From contig JAUICH010000003.1 of NCBI GenBank assembly GCA_030427505.1, forward strand, positions 186,001 through 250,000: a stretch of 64,000 bases of DNA. Direction: 5' to 3'. This DNA is from Verrucomicrobiia bacterium (GTDB lineage: Bacteria > Verrucomicrobiota > Verrucomicrobiia > Verrucomicrobiales > DEV007). Numbering within the stretch: the stretch's first letter is position 1; each line of letters begins with the position of its first letter. The notes beneath the pieces were generated by a model, which saw only the letters and a program-made list of their open reading frames with translations, was not told where the DNA came from and did not search any database. Below are positions 17,200-30,931 of this stretch, one piece after another. Position numbers and translations under genes: made by a program.

Positions 17200-18585
17200 T
17201 TGCAACGCCTCGCTATCATCAACGTTGTCGGCCTGACGAATCGGCATATTGGGGATTCTACGCCAAAGATTTCCGCGTTTGTTTCCCGTAAAGAAAACCG
17301 TCTGGCCCGCATCCGGCCAGACGTGCCCGCGGTGACCTGCTCCGCTCAGGCGACTTATCTTACCGGATTGATTCCCCGCAATCACGGCATTGTCGGGAAT
17401 GGCTGGTATGACCGGGAATATGCGGAGCACCGCTTCTGGAAACAGTCCAACCGGCTGGTCCACGGAAAGAAGCTCTGGGAAGCGATCCGGGACATCGATC
17501 CCCACACCACTTGCGCGAATTTGTTCTGGTGGTTCAACATGTATTCCACCGCGGACATCACCGTCACTCCCCGGCCGATCTATTGTGCCGATGGGAAGAA
17601 GGTGTTCGACATTGCATCCACGCCGGCGGAGGTTGCGAACACGCTGAAGAAGCGGATCGGGCGGTTTCCGTTCCAGCATTTCTGGGGCCCCATGGCCGAT
17701 ATCAAGTCGTCCGAGTGGATCGCCAAGGCCGCGCAGTGGGTGGAGCAGCACTATCAGCCCCACATCAAGCTGGTCTACCTTCCTCACCTGGACTACAACC
17801 TGCAGCGCTTGGGGCCGAACGATCCCGCCATCGAACAGGACCTCCAGGAGATCGACGCGATTGTCGGAAACCTGATTGAGTATTTTGAAGAACGTGCCAC
17901 GAAGGTGGTCTTGTTATCGGAATACGGCATCACCCCGGTGGATCGCCCGGTGCACTTGAACCGGATCTTTCGCGAGCATGGCTGGATCTCCATCAAAGAA
18001 GAACTGGGCCACGATACCCTGGACCTGGGGGCCTGTCAGGCCTTCGCGATCGCGGATCACCAGGTGGCTCATGTCTACGTGAACAATCCGGCGATTCACG
18101 ACAAAGTGAAGGCGGTGCTGGAGGCCACGGACGGCGTGGAAGAGGTGATCGGCGGGCAGATGCTGCACTTCAGTGGATTGAATCATTCCCGCGCCGGAGA
18201 CTTGGTCGTGGTCAGCGACGCGCGGAGTTGGTTCACCTACTACTTCTGGGAGGATGACCGTTTGGCGCCCGACTACGCGCGGACGGTGGACATTCACCGC
18301 AAGCCCGGTTACGACCCGGTGGAGCTGTTTTTCGATCCCAAGGTTTCCATGCCCAAAGTGAAGGCCAGCCGCAAAGTCCTGGGCAGCACCATGGGCTTCC
18401 GGACCCTGATGAATGTGGTCCCTCTGGACGCGACTTTGGTGAAAGGGTCCCATGGCAGGGTCCCGGAGAACATGGACGACTGGCCGCTTCTCATCGGCCA
18501 TCTGCCCCAGCTTACGCGGCTTGACATGATCCAGGCCAAGGAAGTCTATGGGCACCTCTATCAACGGTGTCTCACGGACGAGTGA
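17200..18585 (+). CDS. EboF-like alkaline phosphatase superfamily phosphodiesterase
   Basis: A type I phosphodiesterase/nucleotide pyrophosphatase family protein of 461 residues. INVVGLTNRHIGD (metal-site Asp missing its usual spacing), PAVTCSAQATYLTGLIPRNHGIVGNGWY (nucleophile Thr/Ser region), LPHLDYNLQRLG, LLSEYGI and GSHGRVPE are its conserved points. The sequence matches, from memory, the phosphodiesterase EboF encoded in ebo clusters, which are thought to export polyprenyl or scytonemin-type precursors. No other ebo gene is visible here. The frame opens further up to 17101, but no ATG exists; the TTG at 17200 fits the family N-terminus and avoids overlap with the phosphatase gene. Confidence 0.8.
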   Translation: MQRLAIINVVGLTNRHIGDSTPKISAFVSRKENRLARIRPDVPAVTCSAQATYLTGLIPRNHGIVGNGWYDREYAEHRFWKQSNRLVHGKKLWEAIRDIDPHTTCANLFWWFNMYSTADITVTPRPIYCADGKKVFDIASTPAEVANTLKKRIGRFPFQHFWGPMADIKSSEWIAKAAQWVEQHYQPHIKLVYLPHLDYNLQRLGPNDPAIEQDLQEIDAIVGNLIEYFEERATKVVLLSEYGITPVDRPVHLNRIFREHGWISIKEELGHDTLDLGACQAFAIADHQVAHVYVNNPAIHDKVKAVLEATDGVEEVIGGQMLHFSGLNHSRAGDLVVVSDARSWFTYYFWEDDRLAPDYARTVDIHRKPGYDPVELFFDPKVSMPKVKASRKVLGSTMGFRTLMNVVPLDATLVKGSHGRVPENMDDWPLLIGHLPQLTRLDMIQAKEVYGHLYQRCLTDE

Positions 18586-18739
18586 TCTCTTCCCTCTGCC
18601 GGAAGCCCGGCTCAGCCTAACGAATAAGGCAAGATTCCGTTCTTCGCGTGGGAATGCCTTTTACTCCCAATCGAATTTGTCACCCAGGCATCAGCCGTTC
18701 CACCTTGACACTCCGTGGCACTGCTGAAATCTTGTTAGC

Positions 18740-19042
18740 ATGTCAATCGACGAAACGGTAGACATCAACATCAATAAGGAGGCTCCCATTGGCCAAGGTT
18801 CGGCCATTGCCATTACGAACTGCCCCGCCTGCGGTTCCACCGATCTGACGGAAGGCAGGCGCGTTTCGATCCTGGGTTACATCATGATCGGCGTGGGCGC
18901 CACGGGAGTGCTTCTGAGTCTGGTGTTGACCGTGGTCTACGTGGGGTTACTCACGCTCATTCCCGCCATCCTCCTGACGATCGGGGGCGCCTACATCAAG
19001 GAGCCTTATCATCACTGTGAGGAGTGCGGAAAAGAGTTCTGA
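18740..19042 (+). CDS. Small membrane protein with split zinc ribbon
   Basis: A 100-residue protein. A CPACGS pair (about residues 28-33) and a CEECGKEF pair at the very C-terminus (about 93-100) would form one zinc ribbon, and two hydrophobic helices (about 46-66 and 67-85) lie between them. Both ribbon halves would therefore be on the same, probably cytoplasmic, side. Function is unknown. It stands alone between the phosphodiesterase gene and mdh. Confidence 0.7.
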   Translation: MSIDETVDININKEAPIGQGSAIAITNCPACGSTDLTEGRRVSILGYIMIGVGATGVLLSLVLTVVYVGLLTLIPAILLTIGGAYIKEPYHHCEECGKEF

Positions 19043-19095
19043 GATTAGCCCCTGAGCTTGTTTAGTTCCTCCTCCCTTCCGGGAAGAGGAGACCG

Positions 19096-19134
19096 AAAAA
19101 TTTGGGGAAGGCACCGCTTGGCGCGCTTCCCCAA
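19096..19134 (-). terminator. Rho-independent terminator of mdh
   Basis: A 9-bp perfect stem TTGGGGAAG (19102-19110) with CTTCCCCAA (19126-19134) is followed on the minus strand by a run of T opposite 19096-19103. It sits about 60 bp past the mdh stop codon. The gene at 18740 ends only 54 bp to the left, so the hairpin may serve both. Confidence 0.75.
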
Positions 19135-19193
19135 GGATCATTCAATTCGCCAGTTCGTTCGCGGCTCGATTGATTGGAACCGCTTTGGCGGGA

Positions 19194-20180
19194 TTAGCCA
19201 GGAATCAGGTCTTTCACCACGTCACGTTCTTCCTTGAGTTCGGCGATGGTGGCGTCGATCCGGCTCTGGCTGAACTCGTTCACGGGCACGCCCTGAACGA
19301 TTTCCCAACCGCTGCCGGTGGAACGAACCGGGAAGGAGGTCATGAGACCTTCTTCGATGCCGTAGCTGCCATCCGAGCAGACCGCCACGCTGGTCCAGTC
19401 GCCCTCCGGCGTCGGATTCGTCAGGCTGATGACGGTGTCCACCACGCCATTGGCGGCGGAAGCGGCGGAGGAAAGGCCACGGGCTTCGATGATGGCGGCG
19501 CCCCGCTTCTGGACGGTCTCGATGAAGGCGCCCTGGAGCCAGGCTTCGTCTTCGATCACTTCCGGCACGGGTTTGCCGCCGATCTTGGCGTTGTAGAAAT
19601 CCGGATACTGGGTGGCGGAGTGGTTGCCCCAGATGGCCATGTTGGTCACGTCCCGGGAATGAACCCCCGCCTTTTGCGCGAGCTGTGTCTTGGCGCGGTT
19701 TTCATCCAGGCGAGTCATGGCGAACCAGCGGTCGCTGGGCACGTCCTGACCGTTGCTCATCGCGATGAGACAGTTGGTGTTGCAGGGGTTCCCCACCACC
19801 AGCGTGCGCACGTCCGAAGCGGCGTTCTTCGCGATGGCCTGACCTTGGCCGGTGAAGATCTTGCCGTTGATGCCGATCAGGTCCTTCCGCTCCATGCCTT
19901 TCTTCCGGGGCACGCTTCCGACCAGCAGAGCCCAATTCACGCCGCTGAAGCCCTCGTCCAGGCTGGCCGTGGGGGTAATGCTTTCCAGGAGCGGGAACGC
20001 GCAGTCGTCCAGCTCCATGACCACCCCTTCCAGGGCCTTCATGGCGGGTTCGATTTCGATCAAACGCAAAGCGACTTTCTGGTCCGGGCCGAACATGGCG
20101 CCGGAGGCAATGCGAAAGAGGAGAGAATAGCCGATCTGGCCAGCGGCTCCGGTGACAGCGACACTAATGGTGGAACTCAT
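19194..20180 (-). CDS. mdh: Malate dehydrogenase
   Basis: A 328-residue NAD-dependent enzyme of the TCA cycle (malate to oxaloacetate), of the cytosolic-type malate dehydrogenase group. Visible are the nucleotide loop [19 protein letters not shown], the VGNPCNTNC strand, [12 protein letters not shown] with substrate-binding Arg, and the active-site His in [12 protein letters not shown]. Length is typical. The malQ gene precedes it on the same strand by 51 bp. It joins sdhCAB at 26.8 kb as the TCA genes in this window. Confidence 0.95.
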   Translation of the reverse strand: MSSTISVAVTGAAGQIGYSLLFRIASGAMFGPDQKVALRLIEIEPAMKALEGVVMELDDCAFPLLESITPTASLDEGFSGVNWALLVGSVPRKKGMERKDLIGINGKIFTGQGQAIAKNAASDVRTLVVGNPCNTNCLIAMSNGQDVPSDRWFAMTRLDENRAKTQLAQKAGVHSRDVTNMAIWGNHSATQYPDFYNAKIGGKPVPEVIEDEAWLQGAFIETVQKRGAAIIEARGLSSAASAANGVVDTVISLTNPTPEGDWTSVAVCSDGSYGIEEGLMTSFPVRSTGSGWEIVQGVPVNEFSQSRIDATIAELKEERDVVKDLIPG

Positions 20181-20231
20181 GAGATTGGGAAATTCGGATG
20201 GAATCGGCGGAATTGAGGCCGAAAGGATTCT

Positions 20232-22610
<2,379 letters not shown>

Positions 22611-22644
22611 CTCGGGACTTACCGCATCGTCCCACGGAAAGAAA

Positions 22645-24663
22645 TCACCAAGTTCCCACGTTCCACCCTTCCATGAGGTCTTGCGGGATGTCTTCGATGA
22701 ACCGGGAAGGTTTCTGGAGGACTTGGCCGTCGTAGGCATTGTGCCAGATTTGCGGGTAGGTAAGGTAAAGTTCGTCTTTGGCACGCGTGATCGCGACGTA
22801 GAAAAGGCGGCGCTCTTCTTCCAGTCCGGTTTGGCTCTCATCGTCTTCGTCTAGTACTCGATTGTTCGGAAACATGCCGTCCGTCAACCACACGACGAAA
22901 ACGGCTCGCCATTCCAGGCCTTTGGCCTGGTGGACGGAGGAAAGGCACACCGCTTCGGTGTCCCGCTGCCGCATACTGGTGGTCTCGTTGTCCACGCTGG
23001 ACAAGAGGGATAGCTGGGAAAGAAACTCTTCGATGTCGGAAAACTGCTCGCCATACTGCTGGAGTTGATCGATGTCCTGGCGGCGGCTCTCATAATTGCT
23101 GTACTTACTGCGCAAGTAGTCGTCATACACCCCGCCCAGGATGGAGGGAATCATTTCCCGTGGCGAACGCGGTTTTCCCTCCGGGTCCAACAACTCGTCC
23201 AGGGTGTAGCCCAACTGCTCCCACGCTTTTCGCCCTTTGGCCGGAACGGAGAAGGTTTCGAGGTATTGAAAGAAGCCGGGAATCACTTCCAGGTGGCTGG
23301 CTTCGCAGGTAACCCATTGGTTCCAAAGCTTGTCCGCACTTTTCGCGCCAATGCCGGGCAGCATACGCACCAAGCGCTTGAAGGCCACCTCGTCCTGCCG
23401 ATTCACGGCAAACTTCATGAAGGCCGCCACGTCCTTGATGTGCGCCTGCTCGAAAAACCGGAGCCCGCTGGTGATGACGAAGGGGATGCCGCGCTTCGTC
23501 AGTTCCATCTGGATCTCCATGGAGTGAAAGTGCGCCCGGTAGAGAATGGCCATCTCGTCCAGCTCGATACCCTCGTCCCGCAGCTCCAGGATGCGCTGCG
23601 CGACAAAGGCGGCCTGGGTGCTGGGGTCGGCCAGGGGCACCAGACCGGGAAGCAGTTCGGTGATCTTCCGGTGGGGGCGCAGTTCTTTGTGATACTGCTT
23701 GGTGTTGCCGCGAATAGCGCTATTCGCCAAGTCGAGAATCTCCGGAACGCTCCGGTAGTTGGTCTCGATCTTAAAGACCTGAGCGCCCTCGTAACGCTCC
23801 GGGAACTCCAGGATGTTCCGGTAGTCCGCCCCGCGCCAGGAGTAGATGGATTGCGCGTCGTCTCCCACCACGGTCACGTTTTTGTGTTTCGCGGCGAGGA
23901 GATCGATGAGTTGGGACTGAATGTGGTTGGTGTCTTGGTATTCGTCCACCAGCACGAACTGGAACTGGTTCTGATAGACCTCCGCCAGGTCGGGATTTTC
24001 CTCCAGCAAGACCAGCGTCTTCTGCAGCAGATCGTCAAAATCCATGCAGTTGGTGTCCTGCTTCTTCCGCTCGTAGGCTTTGGCCATTTGGGCGATCTGC
24101 CCGTGGAGGTGATCGAAATACGGGTACCGGCGCTCCAGAAGGTCTTTCAGCTTTTCCCCGGTGTTCTGGGCCAGGCTGAAAATGTCCGCCAGGACTTCCG
24201 GCTTGGGAAAACGGATGGCCTTGGTGTCCAGGTCGCTCTCCCCAATCACGGAGTTGAGCAGGTCTTTCTGGTCCTCCCGGTCCATGATGGAAAAGCTGCG
24301 CTTGAAGCCCAGCCGGTCCGCGTGGCGGCGCAGGATGCGGTTTCCGATGGAGTGAAAGGTGCCGCCCCACAGTTCGTTCGTATCCAGCGGCAGCAGCGCC
24401 TCCACCCGCTCCAGCATTTCCCGGGCGGCCTTGTTGGTGAAGGTCAGGAGAAGGATGTTCTTTGCCTCGATTCCATTGTCCAGCAGGTAAGCGACCCGGT
24501 AGGTCAGGGTCCGGGTCTTGCCGCTGCCCGCGCCCGCAATGATGAGGGCGGGTCCGGGTGGTGAAGTGACGGCGGCGTATTGTTGCTCGTTCAGTTCCGC
24601 CGCGTAGTCGATGCCGCTGCCGGACTCGCGGGGCGTGCGCTGAAGCGTGTAGGAACGGGCCAT
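22645..24663 (-). CDS. UvrD/PcrA-type ATP-dependent 3'-5' DNA helicase
   Basis: A 672-residue superfamily 1 helicase. Walker A is IIAGAGSGKTRTLTYR (about residue 45), Walker B VDEYQDTNHIQ (about 240), motif III GDDAQSIYSWRGAD and motif V VHQAKGLEWRAVFVV; motif VI reads LFYVAITRAKDELYL. It should unwind DNA in repair or replication restart. It is 50-60 residues shorter than PcrA/UvrD because the C-terminal tail that contacts RNA polymerase is missing. A TTG three codons upstream could be an alternative start. It ends 34 bp before the malQ ATG. Confidence 0.92.
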   Translation of the reverse strand: MARSYTLQRTPRESGSGIDYAAELNEQQYAAVTSPPGPALIIAGAGSGKTRTLTYRVAYLLDNGIEAKNILLLTFTNKAAREMLERVEALLPLDTNELWGGTFHSIGNRILRRHADRLGFKRSFSIMDREDQKDLLNSVIGESDLDTKAIRFPKPEVLADIFSLAQNTGEKLKDLLERRYPYFDHLHGQIAQMAKAYERKKQDTNCMDFDDLLQKTLVLLEENPDLAEVYQNQFQFVLVDEYQDTNHIQSQLIDLLAAKHKNVTVVGDDAQSIYSWRGADYRNILEFPERYEGAQVFKIETNYRSVPEILDLANSAIRGNTKQYHKELRPHRKITELLPGLVPLADPSTQAAFVAQRILELRDEGIELDEMAILYRAHFHSMEIQMELTKRGIPFVITSGLRFFEQAHIKDVAAFMKFAVNRQDEVAFKRLVRMLPGIGAKSADKLWNQWVTCEASHLEVIPGFFQYLETFSVPAKGRKAWEQLGYTLDELLDPEGKPRSPREMIPSILGGVYDDYLRSKYSNYESRRQDIDQLQQYGEQFSDIEEFLSQLSLLSSVDNETTSMRQRDTEAVCLSSVHQAKGLEWRAVFVVWLTDGMFPNNRVLDEDDESQTGLEEERRLFYVAITRAKDELYLTYPQIWHNAYDGQVLQKPSRFIEDIPQDLMEGWNVGTW

Positions 24664-24773
24664 CTGGGGCAAAAAAACGGGAAACCTTGGAGAGGCTGAT
24701 AATCTGAGCCTTCCGCCAATCTAGCGGCGGCGCCTCTCAACGCAAGGATTCGCCGAAACGAACCGGCCAGGCT

Positions 24774-24938
24774 CTACCGCGACTCGTGTTCTTTCTCCTC
24801 GTCGGGTGTCTCGAACTCAAACCCGTGAACCTTCTCCGTCTCGCCGGGAGTCTTCAGCACCCGGAAGATGCACCAGAGAAACAGTGTGGTCACCGTACCC
24901 ACGGAGAGAATCATGATTATCCAGCCGCCTGCGTTCAT
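24774..24938 (-). CDS. Small membrane subunit of the Na+ symporter (MetS-like)
   Basis: A 54-residue protein with one N-terminal transmembrane helix (about residues 5-26) followed by LKTPGETEKVHGFEFETPDE and a charged tail. It lies 18 bp downstream of the SNF-family transporter on the same strand, exactly where MetS-type small subunits accompany methionine/alanine importers of the same family. Short length and the charged tail match those accessory subunits. Confidence 0.72.
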   Translation of the reverse strand: MNAGGWIIMILSVGTVTTLFLWCIFRVLKTPGETEKVHGFEFETPDEEKEHESR

Positions 24939-24956
24939 CGCTTCTTTCTCCTTCCG

Positions 24957-26666
24957 CTAAGCTTCTTCCGATTCCACTTCCCCCGGGATCGGTCCCTTAT
25001 ACGCCGAACTCCGGGAAACCAATACCGCCACCAGCAAGCCTACCATGATGATGAGCACCACGCTCATCCAGGCTACTTTGTTTGGTTCCACGAAGAGGTC
25101 TTTTACGTAGCCGCTGACCCCCGCTTTGCCTGAATTGAAAATATTCTGCGCCACCCACATGGCAAAGATGATTAGAAGAAAGGAGGGGGTCAGATACTTC
25201 ATCACGAAGCGGAAGATTCGCGGAATTTTCATGGCGGCTCCGCGTTCCGCTTCCTTCAAGCCGCGATCCACGCCAAAGATCCAGGAGAAGATGATGATCT
25301 GAATGGTGGCCAGCACAAAGATGAGAAAGGTGCCCACCCAGAAGTCCAGCGTGTCCAAAGCCTTGGCGTCTTTGCTGAACCAGACCACGAACATGACCCC
25401 TACCCCAGTGATGAAGCCCAATAGAGCGACCGACATCTTCCGGGTGATGCCCATGGCTTCTTCCAGGAAAGCGATGCCGGGCTGAAGCATCGACAGCGAA
25501 CTGGTCACCGCCGCCAGGAAGAGCAGGAAGAAAAACAGGAACCCAAAGATCGCGCCACCCGGCATTTCGGAAAAGACCATCGGCAGCACGTTGAAGCCCA
25601 GGTCGAAGGTGCCCTGACCGGACACGCCGCTGATGCCGAGGAAGGCAACACCCGCCGGAAGAGTGATGAGTCCACCCAACGCGACCTCGCAGAACTCGTT
25701 GGCGCTGGTGGCCGCCAGCCCGCTGAGCACTACGTCATCCTTTGCCTTCAGGTAGCTGGAATAAGTGACGATGACGCCAAAGCCCACGGAGAGCGAAAAG
25801 AAGATCTGTCCCGCGGCCGCCAGCCAGAGCTGCGGATTGAGCAACTGCTCCCACATGCCCTTCTTCTCGATGGTGGCGCCGGCGGCTTCTTTTTCAGCGA
25901 TGGCCACGTCTCCAACGATCTCCGTTCGGATCTCTTTTCCGTCCGGACCTTGCTCGACGGCTTCCACCTTGGTGGGGTTCCACATGTATCCCAAGCCGTT
26001 GGCGACGTTATTCTGTGGCTCGGCGGGATCTGGCGCTCCCAAGGTCAGCACGCGCACCAGGATGATGACAGCCAGCACGATAAGCGTGGGCATGGCGAAC
26101 TTGCAGAACCACTCGATGCCCTTGGCGATTCCCATGTAGATGAGGAGAAAATTGAGAACGAACACGAGGATCAGATAGCCCATTACCTTCTTGATCCCGA
26201 AATGAAGCGCGCCGCCATCTTCGCCATAGCCGATGAATGTCTTCCAAAAGGCTCCAGCGTCGTCGCCGGCCTCAAACTGAATGTTCCCCGCCAGGAAGTT
26301 GACCGCGTATCCCAGGCACCACGCTTCGATGTAAACATAGTACATGTAGATCACGACGGGGATGATCACGCCGATGACCCCGGCATAGGCGCCCCAGCCT
26401 TTTCCGCTGACACAGCGGAAGACACCCGGACAGGAGTTGAACTTTCTCAGCCCCCCGTAGCGGCCCATGGTCCACTCCGCCCAGCAGATGGGCAGGCCGA
26501 TGATGAGCAAAGAGACGAAGTAGGCCAGCATGAACGCGCCGCCTCCGTACTGGGCCGCCTGACCCGGAAAGCGCAGAAAGTTTCCCAGTCCCACCGCGCT
26601 GCCGGAGACGGCCAGGATGACCCCCAGACGTGTGGACCAACTCTCTTGAACGCGTGGTGCTTCCAT
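24957..26666 (-). CDS. Neurotransmitter:sodium symporter (SNF/NSS) family transporter
   Basis: A 569-residue inner-membrane protein with 11 to 12 helices of the LeuT fold. TM1 carries the Na+/substrate signature GSAVGLGNFLRFPGQAA (about residues 21-37), and ICWAEWTMGRYGG follows TM2. A long loop (about residues 205-270) after TM6 carries charged sequence not seen in LeuT. Substrates of this family are amino acids; the MetS-like partner points to methionine or alanine. The ATG at 26666 was chosen over a TTG further up, which adds no family sequence. It is divergent from sdhC. Confidence 0.9.
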   Translation of the reverse strand: MEAPRVQESWSTRLGVILAVSGSAVGLGNFLRFPGQAAQYGGGAFMLAYFVSLLIIGLPICWAEWTMGRYGGLRKFNSCPGVFRCVSGKGWGAYAGVIGVIIPVVIYMYYVYIEAWCLGYAVNFLAGNIQFEAGDDAGAFWKTFIGYGEDGGALHFGIKKVMGYLILVFVLNFLLIYMGIAKGIEWFCKFAMPTLIVLAVIILVRVLTLGAPDPAEPQNNVANGLGYMWNPTKVEAVEQGPDGKEIRTEIVGDVAIAEKEAAGATIEKKGMWEQLLNPQLWLAAAGQIFFSLSVGFGVIVTYSSYLKAKDDVVLSGLAATSANEFCEVALGGLITLPAGVAFLGISGVSGQGTFDLGFNVLPMVFSEMPGGAIFGFLFFFLLFLAAVTSSLSMLQPGIAFLEEAMGITRKMSVALLGFITGVGVMFVVWFSKDAKALDTLDFWVGTFLIFVLATIQIIIFSWIFGVDRGLKEAERGAAMKIPRIFRFVMKYLTPSFLLIIFAMWVAQNIFNSGKAGVSGYVKDLFVEPNKVAWMSVVLIIMVGLLVAVLVSRSSAYKGPIPGEVESEEA

Positions 26667-26781
26667 GGCCGGTTTGATAGGAAAATTTTCTGGGAGGCGC
26701 AACCTTCAATCAACAACAAGACAAAAACGATTGTCCCATCTCCTTGCAATTGGCCGCCGTAATGCTTAAAGAATTCCGCCA

Positions 26782-27483
26782 ATGAGTCCTCTGGTCTCCA
26801 CCATCTGTCAGTTCTGGTCGTCTTCCATCGGTAAGAAAGTTGTCGTCGCCCTCACGGGAATCGTGCTCGTGGGGTTCTTGGCGGGACATCTTGCCGGGAA
26901 CTTGCTTGTCTACGTCGGCCGCGAAGCCACGAATGATTACGCTGAGTTTCTGATGCATCTGCTTCACGGCGCGGGCATCTGGATTGCGCGTGCGGTCTTG
27001 TTGACGTGCTTTGTGCTTCATATCGTGGCGACCATTCAGTTGACCCGCAGCAATCGTGCCGCCCGCGCCGATGCCTACGAGGTAAAAACCAGCGTCAGAA
27101 CGACCCTGTCTGCCCGGGTCATGATCTGGTCCGGCTTGACCATCCTGGCTTTCGTGATCTTTCACCTCCTTCACTTCACCGTGCGGATCGATCAGGGCCT
27201 GGCGGATCTGCGCGATCCCCTGGTGGACCGGCACGACACCTACGGCATGGTCGTTCGCGGCTTTCAGAATGTGCCCGTCAGCCTGTTCTACATCGTGGCG
27301 CTGACGCTGCTGTGTTCCCACCTGAGCCACGGAGTCGCCTCCATTTTCCAGACCCTGGGGCTGCGGTCGAAGAAGACCCGGGGGGCCATCAAGGTCTTCA
27401 GTTGGATTTACGCCGCCATCATCTGGCTGGGCTTCATCTCCATTCCCATTTCCATCATGCTGGGGCTGGTTCACTTTGACTGA
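26782..27483 (+). CDS. sdhC: Succinate dehydrogenase cytochrome b subunit
   Basis: A 233-residue membrane protein with five hydrophobic helices, of the one-subunit type found in Bacteroidota, Chlorobiota and Verrucomicrobiota. Conserved His residues in HLAGNLLVYVG, VLHIVATIQL, FHLLHFTVR and HLSHGVASIFQTLG can bind two haems b. It anchors SdhA and SdhB and passes electrons to the quinone. It leads the sdhCAB operon, 45 bp before sdhA, with a space of 115 bp to the divergent symporter gene. Confidence 0.92.
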   Translation: MSPLVSTICQFWSSSIGKKVVVALTGIVLVGFLAGHLAGNLLVYVGREATNDYAEFLMHLLHGAGIWIARAVLLTCFVLHIVATIQLTRSNRAARADAYEVKTSVRTTLSARVMIWSGLTILAFVIFHLLHFTVRIDQGLADLRDPLVDRHDTYGMVVRGFQNVPVSLFYIVALTLLCSHLSHGVASIFQTLGLRSKKTRGAIKVFSWIYAAIIWLGFISIPISIMLGLVHFD

Positions 27484-27528
27484 TTTATCTGGTCCGTTTC
27501 CTTTTCCCTTTTCGCGCTACCTACGATC

Positions 27529-29481
<1,953 letters not shown>

Positions 29482-29527
29482 TCGAATCTTTTTCTTATCC
29501 TAATCTCTGAGCTAACCGAGCATCGCC

Positions 29528-30280
29528 ATGAATCTCACGCTTAAAATCTGGCGCCAGGAAGGTCCGGATGCCAAGGGCCAAATGCAAACCGTCGAGGCCC
29601 GGGACATTCCCGAGGAAGCTTCGTTCCTGGAGATGCTCGACATCGTGAATGAACGCATCATCGAAGAAGGCGGAGATCCCGTTCAGTTCGATCACGATTG
29701 CCGCGAAGGGATTTGTGGAACGTGTTCCCTGACCATCAACGGCGTGCCTCACGGCCCGGACAATGGCGTTACCACCTGCCAGCTTCACATGCGGAAGTTC
29801 CGTGACGGGGACACCATTTGGATCGAGCCGTTCCGCGCCAAGGCTTTTCCGGTGGTTCGCGACCTGGTGGTGGACCGCTCTGCTTTCGACCGCATCATCG
29901 CGGCGGGCGGTTACATTTCGGTCCGGACCGGCTCCGCGCCGGACGCCAACGGGTTGCCGATCGAAAAAGATCACGCGGACCAGAGTTTCGACGCCGCCAC
30001 CTGTATCGGCTGCGGCGCCTGCGTGGCGGCCTGCCCGAACGCCAGCCCCATGCTGTTCGTCGGCGCCAAGGCCTCGCACCTGAATCTCCTGCCCCAGGGC
30101 AAACCGGAACTCGACATTCGCGTGCTGGCCATGGTCCGGCAGATGGACGCGGAAGGTTTCGGCAATTGCACGAACCACTACGAGTGCGAAGGCGTCTGCC
30201 CGAAAGAGATCAGCGCGGACGTCATCGCCCGTCTGAATCGCGAATATGCCTGCGCTTCGGTGAAGGAAGGCGTGGCGTAA
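29528..30280 (+). CDS. sdhB: Succinate dehydrogenase iron-sulfur subunit
   Basis: A 250-residue protein with three cluster sites: the [2Fe-2S] site [15 protein letters not shown] (about residues 58-72), the [4Fe-4S] site [15 protein letters not shown] (about 158-172), and a final cysteine group [14 protein letters not shown] (about 214-227). It carries electrons from SdhA to the haem subunit. It ends the sdhCAB operon. Confidence 0.95.
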   Translation: MNLTLKIWRQEGPDAKGQMQTVEARDIPEEASFLEMLDIVNERIIEEGGDPVQFDHDCREGICGTCSLTINGVPHGPDNGVTTCQLHMRKFRDGDTIWIEPFRAKAFPVVRDLVVDRSAFDRIIAAGGYISVRTGSAPDANGLPIEKDHADQSFDAATCIGCGACVAACPNASPMLFVGAKASHLNLLPQGKPELDIRVLAMVRQMDAEGFGNCTNHYECEGVCPKEISADVIARLNREYACASVKEGVA

Positions 30281-30287
30281 GTATTGC

Positions 30288-30360
30288 GGCCCAAAGGCCG
30301 CCCGCACGAAGCGAAGGCCTTCACTTTGTGCGACCGGACTTCCAGTCCGGCGTAGCTCTT
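30288..30360 (+). terminator. Possible hairpins after sdhB
   Basis: Two hairpins follow the sdhB stop codon: GCGGCCCAAAGGCCGC at 30288-30303, and CCGGACT with AGTCCGG around 30335-30352. Neither is followed by a clear T-run, so they could serve as a Rho-dependent or weak terminator, or be short scattered palindromes. The sequence around them also has a GGCCTTCAC-type palindrome. Confidence 0.35.
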
Positions 30361-30412
30361 AATGGTCCGGGAGAAATTCTGGCGTCCCCCTATTGGTTCT
30401 CTAATTCACCCC

Positions 30413-30862
30413 CTACTCCACCTGACCGATGGCCTGGCTTCTGGGAGTCTTCAGTACCAGCCATAGCACCGCCACCAGCCCCGCCAGGATCAGGCCGTTT
30501 TGGATCAGGTGCGGCAGATAGTCGCCGGTCTTTTTTCCACCGCCGAAGCATCCGCATTCGATATCCAGTCCCCGGTACCAAGCCGACGACACGGCCACGG
30601 AGAAGACGGATATCATGCCGATGAGAAGGACCAAGGCGCCTGATTTCAGACGGTTCACAATGAGAGCCAGCCCACAGAAGATTTCCAGCCAGGGCAGTCC
30701 CACCGCCAGAATGGCGGGCGCTGGATCGTGCAGCCACGTGAACTGATAGGCGCGGATATTGAAGACGAAAAGAGCGGGGTCGCTGAGCTTTTCCACGCCG
30801 GCGAAAATGAACAGTCCGCCGAGGATCCATTGCAGCCCCCACATGATCCACTTGCCTTTCAT
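30413..30862 (-). CDS. MauE/DoxX-type membrane protein
   Basis: A 149-residue protein with four hydrophobic helices. The CGCFGGG motif (about residues 104-110) and the LGLPWLEIFCGLAL-like helix are typical of the MauE/DoxX-like family, whose members feed redox or handle disulphide chemistry at the membrane. The ATG at 30862 was preferred; a TTG start at 30910 would add 16 residues but would sit close to the divergent gene. Its exact role is unknown. It converges with sdhB. Confidence 0.75.
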   Translation of the reverse strand: MKGKWIMWGLQWILGGLFIFAGVEKLSDPALFVFNIRAYQFTWLHDPAPAILAVGLPWLEIFCGLALIVNRLKSGALVLLIGMISVFSVAVSSAWYRGLDIECGCFGGGKKTGDYLPHLIQNGLILAGLVAVLWLVLKTPRSQAIGQVE

Positions 30863-30931
30863 GGGCTTACTTAAGAAGCGTCCGGGAAGAAACTCTAGAA
30901 AAATGCTCAATTTCTGTTAATCTTCATTCCC

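Noticed and set aside
23065-24564. 499-codon plus-strand frame across the helicase gene
   Set aside because: It is antisense to a helicase with all motifs present.
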